In this document: positions 27,634-35,389 of the stretch, piece by piece
How positions within the stretch are numbered: position 1 is the first letter of the stretch
Layout: the number at the start of each line of letters is the position of its first letter
Assembly (NCBI GenBank): GCA_021405315.1
Contig: QWIH01000008.1
Span: 1 to 64,000 of the forward strand
Length of the DNA: 64,000 nucleotides
Origin: Leptolyngbya sp. PLA1
Lineage (GTDB): Bacteria > Planctomycetota > Phycisphaerae > Phycisphaerales > UBA1924
Direction of reading: 5' to 3'
Position numbers and translations under genes: made by a program
Notes under the pieces: generated by a model
What the model was told of the DNA's origin: nothing
Database searches by the model: none
Seen by the model: the letters and a program-made list of their open reading frames with translations, nothing else

Positions 27634-29237
27634 TGCCTTCTCAGACTCCAAGACGAACGAAGGTTGACGCCATCCAGCGGGTGCTGGGGGGGCGCCCGAT
27701 CGCATGGGACGGGGACTCGGAGCAGACGGTTCCGACTGGCCTGGTGCGGTCGATCTTTCACGTGCTTCACCTGCTGCTGGTCGGGATCCGTCGCACGCAG
27801 CTCACGCGCATGGCCGCGGCGCTTGCGTACCGCACGATGTTCGGCATCATCCCCGTCATCGTGGTCGTCGCGGTGGCGCTCGCGGCGTTCACGAGCCAGG
27901 AGCGTCAGCAGGAGGTCATCAAGGGGATGCTGACCTATGCCGGGCTCAACCAGATCAGGGTCGAAGATCGCCGGGCGAGGGAAGAGCAGCCTGCCCCGGC
28001 GCCCGAGTCGCCAGCCCCGGGGGCCACAGGTCCCGGCGCCGGAGAGCCAGAGCCCGGGCAACGCGGTGTCGTGTCGGAGCCTCCGGCGGCGAGCCTTGAC
28101 GAGTGGATCAACGAGCGCGCGGTGTCGATAGCTCAATCGATCAAGAAGCTCCCCTTCAACCTGATCGGGTTCGTCGCGATCCTGACGCTGCTGTACGCCG
28201 CGATGTCGATGCTGGTGGAGATCGAGCACGCCTTCAACGAGATCTACCTGGCGCCGGAGGGCCGGAGCTGGGCGAGGCGGATCGCGCAGTATTGGACGCT
28301 CCTGACGCTCGGGCCGATCCTGCTCATCGCGAGCTTCACGATCTCGCACTATCTGACGGATTCTGCGGACACCATCGCGAAGCTGGGTGGCGACACGTAC
28401 GCCGTGCACCTCAAGGAGGCGCTCAGGTTCGTGATCGCCGCGGTCGTGAGCTCCGGCCTTCTGCTCCTCATCTACGTGATCGTGCCCAACACGCGGGTGC
28501 AACCCCTTCCCGCGGCCCTCGGGGCGCTGGTGGCGGGTGTGCTCTGGGAGTCCAGCAAGGCGGGATTCACGGCGTATGTCGGGTTTGCGACCCGTGAAGT
28601 CGAGGGAGGGACGAACCTCTCGAACCTCTACGGCACGGTGGCGATCCTCCCGCTCTTCCTCGTGTGGGTGTATCTCTCGTGGCTCATCATCCTGTTCGGC
28701 CTTCAACTTGCGTACTCGATGCAGACGTACTGGCAGGCCTCGGCCAAGGGACTCACGCTCTCGGTGCTCGCGGCGCTCGGACTCATCGAGGACCCGAACC
28801 CGGCCGGTCGGCCCCGCCTGATCGATCCCGCCTCGATCCTCGCGGCGCTCGCCGCGGTGGCTGAGCGCTTCCGCGAGGGCAAGCCCAGCGACCACAACCA
28901 CATCGCGGAGGCCACCGGCCTCCACGAGAAGGCCGTGGCGCTCATGCTGTCGAGGCTGGCGGATGACGGACTGCTCCTGCCTGTCGCCGGCTCCTCGGGG
29001 AGGCTGGAGGCGTACGCACTGGCTCGTCCGCCCGAGACGATCGACGCGCTGCGGGTGATGAAGCTTGCGGACGACCTCGGCGGCGCGGTGCCGCCAGCGC
29101 CGACGCCGGCCCGGATCGCGAGGCAACTCGCGGAGGCCAAGCGGACGGCCCTGCGTGGCAAGACCCTCGCGGACTTCTTGCCTCCGGTGCCCGCAGCGGA
29201 CGGGGCCTCGCCCTCGACGGCGCCCCTGGGGGCGTAG
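27633..29237 (+). CDS. YihY/BrkB family inner-membrane protein with C-terminal winged helix
   Basis: 534 residues. The N-terminal ~330 residues form the YihY/BrkB membrane domain (formerly misnamed RNase BN): LTRMAAALAYRTMFGIIPVIVVV, PFNLIGFVAILTLLYAAMSMLVEIEHAFNEIY, YWTLLTLGPILL and the closing NLYGTVAILPLFLVWVYLSWLIILFG. A Pro/Glu/Ala-rich insert (about 110-150) interrupts the first loop. Residues ~400-480 form a winged-helix-like segment (HIAEATGLHEKAVALMLSRLADDGLLLPV), known in some BrkB proteins. The function of the family is unsettled; transport or export roles have been proposed. It starts at ATG 27633, overlapping the rluB stop by one base. Confidence 0.9.
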   Translation: MPSQTPRRTKVDAIQRVLGGRPIAWDGDSEQTVPTGLVRSIFHVLHLLLVGIRRTQLTRMAAALAYRTMFGIIPVIVVVAVALAAFTSQERQQEVIKGMLTYAGLNQIRVEDRRAREEQPAPAPESPAPGATGPGAGEPEPGQRGVVSEPPAASLDEWINERAVSIAQSIKKLPFNLIGFVAILTLLYAAMSMLVEIEHAFNEIYLAPEGRSWARRIAQYWTLLTLGPILLIASFTISHYLTDSADTIAKLGGDTYAVHLKEALRFVIAAVVSSGLLLLIYVIVPNTRVQPLPAALGALVAGVLWESSKAGFTAYVGFATREVEGGTNLSNLYGTVAILPLFLVWVYLSWLIILFGLQLAYSMQTYWQASAKGLTLSVLAALGLIEDPNPAGRPRLIDPASILAALAAVAERFREGKPSDHNHIAEATGLHEKAVALMLSRLADDGLLLPVAGSSGRLEAYALARPPETIDALRVMKLADDLGGAVPPAPTPARIARQLAEAKRTALRGKTLADFLPPVPAADGASPSTAPLGA

Positions 29238-29319
29238 CGGGCCGAACGTCCCAGCCTGCCGCACGCCCGGTGGAACAGCCCGATGCGACGCGCCTCGGAG
29301 GCGGCGCATATCATCGTGG

Positions 29320-29607
29320 ATGCGTACCGGGACGCTCATCGTGCTGGTGGCCGGACTGGTCGCCTGCCCGCCGCTGGGTGGCTGCTACAAGCGCGTGGTG
29401 TCGTCGAAAGGGCTCGGGGCCACGGGCAGCAGGCCGCAGGACGGTTACCGCAGCGATACCGCGCTGGACCGCTGGTATGACCGGACCTTTACCGGCGGCG
29501 AGACCAAGACCACCACGCGCTGGGTGAACCCTGGGGCGACGACGGACGTGCGGCAGAAGGGCGTGGACTCGTACCCGCAGCTCGGGCCGACCCTTCAGCC
29601 GAGATAG
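29320..29607 (+). CDS. Small putative lipoprotein
   Basis: 95 residues starting at ATG 29320: MRTGTLIVLVAGLVACPPLGGC gives a short basic N-terminus, a hydrophobic core and an LGGC lipobox (acylated Cys at residue 22; ACP at 16 is a weaker alternative). The mature part (YKRVVSSKGLGATGS...TTTRWVNPG...SYPQLGP) is polar with no recognised domain. The same frame is open further upstream, but that part overlaps the 3' end of the BrkB gene. TATCAT lies five bases before the ATG. Function unknown. Confidence 0.65.
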   Translation: MRTGTLIVLVAGLVACPPLGGCYKRVVSSKGLGATGSRPQDGYRSDTALDRWYDRTFTGGETKTTTRWVNPGATTDVRQKGVDSYPQLGPTLQPR

Positions 29608-29753
29608 CTCGCTTCCCGCCCTCGCGAGGCGGCACCGGTTGTCCGGCGTGGGCCCCCGGGACGCGTTTGCTCGCAGCCCTCGCCCGGCTTTCTCGCCTTC
29701 GGCCCGCTGGCCGCGTACACTCCCGTCCCTCGCGCCCGGGGCGGGGCAAGACT

Positions 29754-29826
29754 GGGGCGGTAGCTCAGCTGGTAGAGCGCATCGTTCGCAATGATGAGGT
29801 CGGGAGTTCGATTCTCCTCCGCTCCA
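29754..29826 (+). tRNA. tRNA-Ala (anticodon CGC)
   Basis: 73-nt cloverleaf. Acceptor GGGGCGG pairs with CCGCTCC and includes the alanine identity pair G3:U70. The D stem is GCTC/GAGC, the anticodon loop TTCGCAA gives CGC (reads GCG), and the T arm is GGGAG-TTCGATT-CTCCT. The discriminator is A and CCA is not encoded. A TACACT box lies at 29716-29721. Confidence 0.96.
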
Positions 29827-29835
29827 CTTTGAATG

Positions 29836-29861
29836 AAAAGGGCCTGTTGCTGGGCCCTTTT
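29836..29861 (+). terminator. Intrinsic terminator of tRNA-Ala
   Basis: AAAAGGGCC, loop, GGCCCTTTT (29836-29861) ten bases after the tRNA, with a further T run at 29866-29870. Confidence 0.85.
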
Positions 29862-29960
29862 CGCATTTTTGGGGCGGGGCTCCAGGTCGCAGCCGGCTCC
29901 CTCCCCGCCCGGGGAAGAAACCGAAGGGGCGGGGCGTCTGGGGCGACCGGTCGGTCGCGG

Positions 29961-29988
29961 TTGACTCGCAGTCCGGACCGGCTAACAT
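29961..29988 (+). promoter_or_regulatory. Promoter of the arsR-arsCM operon
   Basis: TTGACT (29961-29966), 16 bp, TAACAT (29983-29988). The expected start point falls at about 29995-29996, on the second in-frame ATG of arsR, so the transcript would be leaderless. An ArsR operator is expected to overlap this site but no clean dyad was identified. Confidence 0.5.
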
Positions 29989-29995
29989 GTGCATC

Positions 29996-30379
29996 ATGAC
30001 GCAAGTACGCAAACGAAAGATCCCCGCCACGCCCAAGCAGGCCGCACGGTGCTGCGGCCCGCTCGACACGCTACTGGACCCCGCGCTGTTCGGGGCGCTC
30101 GCCGACCCCACCCGTGCCTCGTTGATTGCGTGCCTGGCCAAGTGCGGCAGGGGTTGCTCCGTCGGCGAAGTCGCCGAGTGCTGCTCGGTGGATCTCTCCG
30201 TGGTGTCCCGGCACCTCTCGCTGCTGGCCCGCGCGGGCGTGCTGGAGGCGAAGAAGGAGGGGCGCACCGTCATCTACCGCGTCCGCTACGCCGAACTCTG
30301 CCGCTCGCTCCGGTCGCTCGCGGACGCGGTGGAGGAGTGCTGCCCGGAGAAGGGAGGGCACAATGGCGGGTGCTGCTAG
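29996..30379 (+). CDS. arsR: ArsR/SmtB-family metalloregulator, cysteine-rich
   Basis: Winged-helix repressor expected to leave DNA on binding arsenite or a related soft metal. 127 residues from ATG 29996; an ATG at 29987 lies inside the -10 box. The recognition region is VGEVAECCSVDLSVVSRHLSLLARAGVLEAKKEGRTVIYRV. Twelve cysteines occur in 127 residues: 19/20, 46, 50, 54, 62/63, 102, 115/116 and 126/127. C62-C63 lie in the helix that carries the metal site of classical ArsR (ELCVCDL), and C115-C116/C126-C127 offer a C-terminal site. The gene overlaps the start of arsCM by 17 bp, so the two are co-transcribed. Confidence 0.93.
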   Translation: MTQVRKRKIPATPKQAARCCGPLDTLLDPALFGALADPTRASLIACLAKCGRGCSVGEVAECCSVDLSVVSRHLSLLARAGVLEAKKEGRTVIYRVRYAELCRSLRSLADAVEECCPEKGGHNGGCC

Positions 30380-31718
30380 GCCGCTTCGCGTTCTGTTTCT
30401 GTGCACCGGCAACTCGTGCCGGAGCCAGATGGCGGAGGGTTGGGCGCGGACGCTCCACCCTGAGTCGCTCGACGCCTACTCCGCGGGGACCAATCCCCAC
30501 GGGTTGAACCCGCTCGCCGTGCGGGCGATGGCCGAGGCGGGCGTGGACATCTCGGGTCACACCTCAAAGCCCGTGGAAGCACTCGCGTGCGTCGGCTTCG
30601 ACGCCGTGGTGACGGTGTGCGACGCGGCGAACAAGGGCTGCCCCCGCCTCCCCGGCCCTGCAAAGGTGATCCACGCCGGCTTCGACGATCCGCCGAGGCT
30701 TGCCAGGAATGCACGGACTGACTCTGAAGCCATGCCGCACTACCGCCGAGTGCGGGACGAAATTCGACGATTCGTGGAATCCCTGCCCCAAGCCCTCACC
30801 GGAGAACCGACCATGAACGACCGTACATGCTGTGGTGAATCATGCTGCACTCCCGCCACTTCCACCGCTCCCGCCACTTCCACCGCTCCCGCCGCGCACG
30901 CGGTGCGGGAACAAGTCCGCGAGGGCTACGCCAAGATCGCGCAGGGTGGGTGCTGCGGGCCGAGCGGCGGCGGGTGCTGCGGAGCGATGACGTTCTCGCC
31001 CGAGCAGCTCGCCAAGGCGATCGGCTACACGCCTGACGAGCTCGCCGCGATGCCCGACGGCTCGAACATGGGGCTTTCGTGCGGCAACCCGACCGCCATT
31101 GCCTCGCTCCGCCCCGGTGAAGTGGTGCTCGATCTCGGGGCGGGCGGAGGCTTCGACTGCTTCGTCGCCGGCCCCAAGGTCGGGACAACGGGGCGGGTGA
31201 TCGGGGTGGACATGACGCCGGAGATGCTCACGAAGGCCCGCCGCAACCTGGCGACCTACGTGAGGCAAACCGGGCTCGACAACGTGGAGTTCCGGCTGGG
31301 GGAAATCGAAGCCCTCCCAGTCGCGAACGCGAGCGTGGACGTCGTGATCTCGAACTGCGTTCTGAATCTATCGCCGGACAAGCCGCGCGTGTGGAGGGAG
31401 ATTGCCCGCGTGCTAAAGCCCGGCGGCCGCGTGGCCGTCTCCGATCTGGCGCTCCTGCGCCCGCTCCCCGACTCGGTCAGGACCGACATGGAAGCGCTCA
31501 TCGGTTGCGTGGCCGGAGCTGTTCTTGTGGAGGAGATGCGGGCCATGGCGCTGGCGGCGGGCTTGTCCGAGGTGACGCTCACGCCCAAGCCGCAGTACAT
31601 CGACGCCATGACAAACTGGGACGACCCGCTCTACCGCCGAATCGTGCAGGCGCTCCCCGCCGGGGCCAAGCCCAGCGACTACATCACCAGTCTTGACCTG
31701 TCGGCCGTGAAGCGGTGA
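30363..31718 (+). CDS. arsC-arsM: Arsenate reductase (LMW-PTPase type) fused to arsenite S-adenosylmethionine methyltransferase
   Basis: 451 residues with no stop between two complete enzymes. Residues 8-145 are a thioredoxin-coupled arsenate reductase: P-loop C14-TGNS-C19-R20, and a CDAANKGCP relay pair C86/C93. Residues 151-451 are ArsM: Cys-rich start ([21 protein letters not shown]), SAM motif [17 protein letters not shown] (254-270), and the two substrate cysteines in MGLSC240GNP and ISNC332VLNLSPDK. The fusion would turn As(V) to As(III) and then methylate it. M151 (ATG 30813) has a GGAG nine bases upstream, so free ArsM could also be made. An 18-bp tandem duplication encodes the linker repeat [12 protein letters not shown]. 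The start ATG 30363 lies within the end of arsR. Confidence 0.92.
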   Translation: MAGAARPLRVLFLCTGNSCRSQMAEGWARTLHPESLDAYSAGTNPHGLNPLAVRAMAEAGVDISGHTSKPVEALACVGFDAVVTVCDAANKGCPRLPGPAKVIHAGFDDPPRLARNARTDSEAMPHYRRVRDEIRRFVESLPQALTGEPTMNDRTCCGESCCTPATSTAPATSTAPAAHAVREQVREGYAKIAQGGCCGPSGGGCCGAMTFSPEQLAKAIGYTPDELAAMPDGSNMGLSCGNPTAIASLRPGEVVLDLGAGGGFDCFVAGPKVGTTGRVIGVDMTPEMLTKARRNLATYVRQTGLDNVEFRLGEIEALPVANASVDVVISNCVLNLSPDKPRVWREIARVLKPGGRVAVSDLALLRPLPDSVRTDMEALIGCVAGAVLVEEMRAMALAAGLSEVTLTPKPQYIDAMTNWDDPLYRRIVQALPAGAKPSDYITSLDLSAVKR

Positions 31719-32019
31719 CCGGCTCTCTCTTCGTCACGGGGTGGGAGGCGGGTGACCGGCATCCGGTGTCGCCCGGTGCTTGGGTGCACCGTCGGAGCAT
31801 GTGGGCCTTCAGAATGCCCCCCTGAGGGGATTCCACGTCTTGGACCGCGACGCGGGCGTCCGCCTCGCCGAGGCGATGCTGCGCGGGCACGTCGCACGGC
31901 CTCCAAGACTTGCGTAAGTATCGGTAAACAAGAGAGTTACGTGCCACTCCGAGAATTGATTTGGAACCAAGCCCAAAATAGGAGACACTTATGCGTATTG
32001 GGGCAAAAGGAGGGTTCCT
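31719..32019 (+). other. Intergenic region between the ars locus and the multiheme cytochrome
   Basis: 301 bp with no supported gene. The right part (31915-32019) is much richer in A+T than the surroundings and probably carries the cytochrome promoter; TTGATT near 31956 is a weak -35 candidate without a good partner. A 23-codon reading frame with its own AGGAG site begins at ATG 31991 and ends at TAG 32062, overlapping the cytochrome start in another frame. Confidence 0.35.
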
Positions 32020-33222
32020 ATGGAGCTCCGCGGGCGGTCGAAGGGATCGAGGGCGCGGGTAGTCACTGGTCTGACATTGCTGCTGGCGCTCGGGGGTGGG
32101 CTGGCGGCGGGAGTGTTCCCCGGTCAACCGGGGGGTGAGGGGTTCGCCCCGGGGACTCATGTGGTCTTAGGGACCAACGACCTGGGCATGCACTGCATGC
32201 AGCAGGACTATGCGGACTTCCTGGTGCTGCCGCCGTACAACACGCTCCACGCGCAGGTGATCCGGCGTGGACAATCGCCGGAGATCATCGAGGGCGACAT
32301 CACGGTCACCTACATGTTCGGGGAGAACACTCGCTCCGCGGACAAGGTGAACTTCTGGGACTACGCGCCGGCGCTCTTCGGGGTGACGGTGCCGCCCAAC
32401 GTGGGGCTGACGGGCAGCCGCCTGCGTGGGACGATGACGCGCACGGCGAACAAGGACTGGGCGGTGACCGGGATTCCCATCACGCCGATCCGGGACGACG
32501 GGCGCGAGGACGCGTATCAGCTCGCGACGATCACGGCGCAGCAGGGGTCGACCGTCCTTGCTCGCACGCAGGCGGTGGTGCCGGTGTCGTGGGAGATCGG
32601 CTGCAACCTGTGCCACGGGGGGCCGACGGAGTCCGTGGGAGATAGTGTGCTTCGGCTGCACGACCAGCTGCACCAGACGACTCTTTCGAGCCAGCGTCCG
32701 GTGAACTGCTCCGCGTGTCACGCAGACCCGGCGCTGGGTGCGCCGGGTGTTCCGGGAGTCTCGACCTTTTCGGCGGCGATGCACGGGGCGCACGCGGACC
32801 GGCCGCCACCGCCGGGAGTGCAGAACTCCTGCTACGCGTGCCATCCCGGCGAGCGAACGGACTGCCAGCGCGACCTCCACGCCTCTCGGGGGCTGACATG
32901 CACGGACTGCCACGGCGGGATGGTTGACGTGGGCTCGCCGCTCCGGACGCCCTGGGTCGATGTGCCGAAGTGTGGGGGATGCCACACGCGGGCCGGGTTC
33001 GAGTTCGAGGAGCCGGGGAAGCTGTTCCGTGAGTCGAGGGGGCATGGCGGGGTGACGTGCCTGGCATGCCACGGGAGCCCGCACGCGATGGGGCCCGCGG
33101 TGACGACCATTGACAACCACCAGGCGATGGTGCAGCAGGACATGACCGGGCCGATCCGGAACTGCCTGGTCTGCCACACGTCCCAGCCCGAGGATCCGTT
33201 CCCGCACCGGCGCGACGACTGA
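32020..33222 (+). CDS. Secreted heptaheme c-type cytochrome
   Basis: Periplasmic or extracellular electron-transfer protein of 400 residues. The start at ATG 32020 has a perfect AGGAGG ribosome site. A basic N-terminus and hydrophobic stretch (VVTGLTLLLALGGGLAAGVF) serve as signal peptide or anchor. The first half is a beta-rich head beginning GTHVVLGTNDLGMHCMQQDYADF, a pattern seen in front of multiheme cytochromes in other bacteria. The second half has seven CxxCH heme sites: CNLCH, CSACH, CYACH, CTDCH, CGGCH, CLACH, CLVCH. Extra His residues (HGAHAD, HDQLHQTT, DNHQAM) could be distal ligands. The partner and substrate are unknown. The next gene starts 22 bp downstream. Confidence 0.9.
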   Translation: MELRGRSKGSRARVVTGLTLLLALGGGLAAGVFPGQPGGEGFAPGTHVVLGTNDLGMHCMQQDYADFLVLPPYNTLHAQVIRRGQSPEIIEGDITVTYMFGENTRSADKVNFWDYAPALFGVTVPPNVGLTGSRLRGTMTRTANKDWAVTGIPITPIRDDGREDAYQLATITAQQGSTVLARTQAVVPVSWEIGCNLCHGGPTESVGDSVLRLHDQLHQTTLSSQRPVNCSACHADPALGAPGVPGVSTFSAAMHGAHADRPPPPGVQNSCYACHPGERTDCQRDLHASRGLTCTDCHGGMVDVGSPLRTPWVDVPKCGGCHTRAGFEFEEPGKLFRESRGHGGVTCLACHGSPHAMGPAVTTIDNHQAMVQQDMTGPIRNCLVCHTSQPEDPFPHRRDD

Positions 33223-33244
33223 GCCGCGACATGAGGAGATGCAC

Positions 33245-34429
33245 ATGAAACTGAGCAGAAAGGTGTGCGCGTGCGCGGGCGCCCTGCTGGCGACGGGCGC
33301 CTACGGACAGACGTACGAGATTCAACTCGTCGACTTCGGGCTGCGACCCGCGCAGGCGTGGTGTGTCAACGGATCCGGCACGTCCGCCGGCGGGTTCATC
33401 TCAACGGTGCACAACGCGTATCGCGGCTTCGTGGGCGCGGGGCAGGAACTGGCCCCGGCGCCGGGCGACACGCAGTCGATGGTGTTCGCGCTGGACGACG
33501 CGGGCCGGGCGGCGGCGGTCTCATTCACGATCGGCGACCCCGGTGAGCGTGCCCTGCTTGTCGACGGCGCGGGCTCGACGGTGTTGGGTGACTTCTGCCC
33601 GCGGGGGTTCGGCCCCGACGGGCGGGTGGTCGGATCGCGCGTGTCGACGTTCGGCCCGGGCTGGCTCGGGCGCCGCGCCTGCGTGTACACCGAGGCTGGC
33701 CTCACGGATCTTCCATCGCTGGGGGGGGAGTTTTCCCAGGCGATGGCCGCGGGGCCGGGGGATTGGGTGGTGGGGTTCTCGTTCACCGCCACGGGGCTTA
33801 CGCCGCGGGCGACACTCTGGTCGGGGGGCGTGGTACGCGACCTCGGCACGCTGGGTGGCCCCGGGGCCGAGGCGCTCGGCGTGGGTGCGGGCGGACGGAT
33901 CGTGGGCACATCTGAGACCGTCGGCGGTGCGCAGCGGCCGTTCCTCTTCCTGGTCGATGCCGGCGGGAACGTCACGCAGCGTGTTGACCTTGGCACGCTC
34001 GGAACCGGCGGCGGGAACTACGGCGCCGCGTACGGCGTGAACTCCGCCGGCCATGTCGTGGGCACCTCCGCGGACCGCGCGTTCATGTTCCGCGACGGCG
34101 TGATGCATGACCTCGAAACCCTTGTGGTGAACCCGGGTCATTGGCACCTCGCGGTGGCGTCGTCGATCAACGACGCCGGGCACATCGCCGGCTGGGGCGT
34201 CTACAAGGGCTGGCCCGCGGCGTTCGTGCTCACGCCGGTCGCGGCTTGCGACCCGGATCTGAACGGGGACGGGAACGTGGACCAGGACGACGTCGCGTAC
34301 CTCGTGAACGTGGTGGGGGGCGGGAGCAACCCCACGGGCATCGACCCGGACTTCAACGGGGACGGCAATGTCGATCAGGACGACGTTGCCGCGCTCATCA
34401 ACGTGGTCGCCGGCGGCGGGTGCCCGTAG
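33245..34429 (+). CDS. Exported HAF-repeat protein with C-terminal dockerin-like calcium repeats
   Basis: 394 residues. I use ATG 33245, six bases after GAGGAG; ATG 33239 overlaps the ribosome site. Signal peptide MKLSRKVCACAGALLATGAYGQ. The body holds HAF-type repeats such as DLGTLGGPGAEALGVGAGGRIVGTS and DLGTLGTGGGNYGAAYGVNSAGHVVGTS, expected to form a beta-propeller-like fold. The end has two dockerin-type-I-like EF repeats (DPDLNGDGNVDQDDVAYLVNVV and DPDFNGDGNVDQDDVAALINVV). In planctomycetes such terminal repeats are common on secreted proteins and need not mean a cellulosome. A second protein with the same ending lies at 48.0 kb. Function unknown. Confidence 0.85.
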   Translation: MKLSRKVCACAGALLATGAYGQTYEIQLVDFGLRPAQAWCVNGSGTSAGGFISTVHNAYRGFVGAGQELAPAPGDTQSMVFALDDAGRAAAVSFTIGDPGERALLVDGAGSTVLGDFCPRGFGPDGRVVGSRVSTFGPGWLGRRACVYTEAGLTDLPSLGGEFSQAMAAGPGDWVVGFSFTATGLTPRATLWSGGVVRDLGTLGGPGAEALGVGAGGRIVGTSETVGGAQRPFLFLVDAGGNVTQRVDLGTLGTGGGNYGAAYGVNSAGHVVGTSADRAFMFRDGVMHDLETLVVNPGHWHLAVASSINDAGHIAGWGVYKGWPAAFVLTPVAACDPDLNGDGNVDQDDVAYLVNVVGGGSNPTGIDPDFNGDGNVDQDDVAALINVVAGGGCP

Positions 34430-34453
34430 TCAGCTCGCGGCCAATGATCGGCC

Positions 34454-35389
34454 ATGAGCACAGGCCGGCCGGGCGACATGTCATGGCGGGGGGTGATCCC
34501 CGCGATCACGACCCCCTTTGACGAGCGGGGCGAGATCGACCTTGCATTCGCGGCGATGCACGCGGCGTGGATGGTTGACGCCGGGTGCACGGGCATCGTG
34601 GCGCTCGGTTCGCTCGGAGAGGGCGGGACACTGAGCGCGGAGGAGCGGGGGACGCTGCTCCGGGCTCTGGTGAATGCGGTCGGGAGGAGGGTGCCGGTGG
34701 TGGCCGCGGTGGCGGCCCTCAGCACGCGGGAGGCCGCGAGGCAGGCGGAGCAGGCGGCAGCGTCGGGCTGCCGCGGACTGATGGTGCTCCCTCCGTACGT
34801 GTACCAGGGAGACTGGCGCGAACGACGGGCGCACTTCGAGACAGTCATGGGCGCGACCGGGCTCCCGTCCATGCTCTACAACAACCCGATTGCCTATGGG
34901 GTGGACGTGCCGCCCGAGCAGGTGGCCGAACTCGCGGCCTTGTGCCCGGCGATGAAGGCCGTGAAGGAGTCCAGCGCGGACGTCAGGCGGGTGACCGCGA
35001 TCAGAGCGCTGCTCGGCGACCGGATCGAGGTGCTCGTGGGCGTGGATGATCTGATCGTTGAGGGCGTGGCGGCGGGCGCGACGGGGTGGATCGCGGGGCT
35101 CGTGAACGCGCTGCCCGCGGAGTCTGTGACGCTCTTCGAGCACGCCCGGGCGGGCCGGTGGGAGCAGGCGAGGCGGCTGTACGAGTGGTTCCTGCCCTTG
35201 CTGCGGCTGGACGTTGTTCCCGAGTTCGTGCACCTGATCAAGCTGGTGCAGGCGGAGGTGGGAATGGGCAGCGAGCGGGTGCGACGGCCCCGCATGGAGC
35301 TGGCGGGGAAGGCCCGCGAGGAGGCGTTGCGGACGATCCGCGGCTCGCTCGCGACCAGGCCGGACGTTCGGGAATTCAGGCCGACGTGA
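34454..35389 (+). CDS. Dihydrodipicolinate synthase/N-acetylneuraminate lyase family protein
   Basis: Class I aldolase (TIM barrel) acting through a Schiff base on a pyruvate-type substrate. 311 residues; the frame starts at ATG 34454, and the internal ATG at residue 9 (MSWRGVIPAITTPFD) matches the family start better. Catalytic residues are visible: Y142 in SMLYNNP and K171 in MKAVKESS. The pyruvate-binding loop reads GSLGEGGTL where DapA has GTTGESATL, so the second Thr is lost and lysine biosynthesis is not implied. Related enzymes work in hydroxyproline, sialic acid or sugar-acid breakdown. The 3' end overlaps the convergent peptidase by 14 bp. Confidence 0.85.
   Translation: MSTGRPGDMSWRGVIPAITTPFDERGEIDLAFAAMHAAWMVDAGCTGIVALGSLGEGGTLSAEERGTLLRALVNAVGRRVPVVAAVAALSTREAARQAEQAAASGCRGLMVLPPYVYQGDWRERRAHFETVMGATGLPSMLYNNPIAYGVDVPPEQVAELAALCPAMKAVKESSADVRRVTAIRALLGDRIEVLVGVDDLIVEGVAAGATGWIAGLVNALPAESVTLFEHARAGRWEQARRLYEWFLPLLRLDVVPEFVHLIKLVQAEVGMGSERVRRPRMELAGKAREEALRTIRGSLATRPDVREFRPT

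Noticed and set aside
29311-30273. Minus-strand 320-codon frame containing GGESNSRPHHCERC
   Set aside because: This peptide is the reverse translation of tRNA-Ala, a well-known spurious annotation; the frame also runs antisense to arsR.
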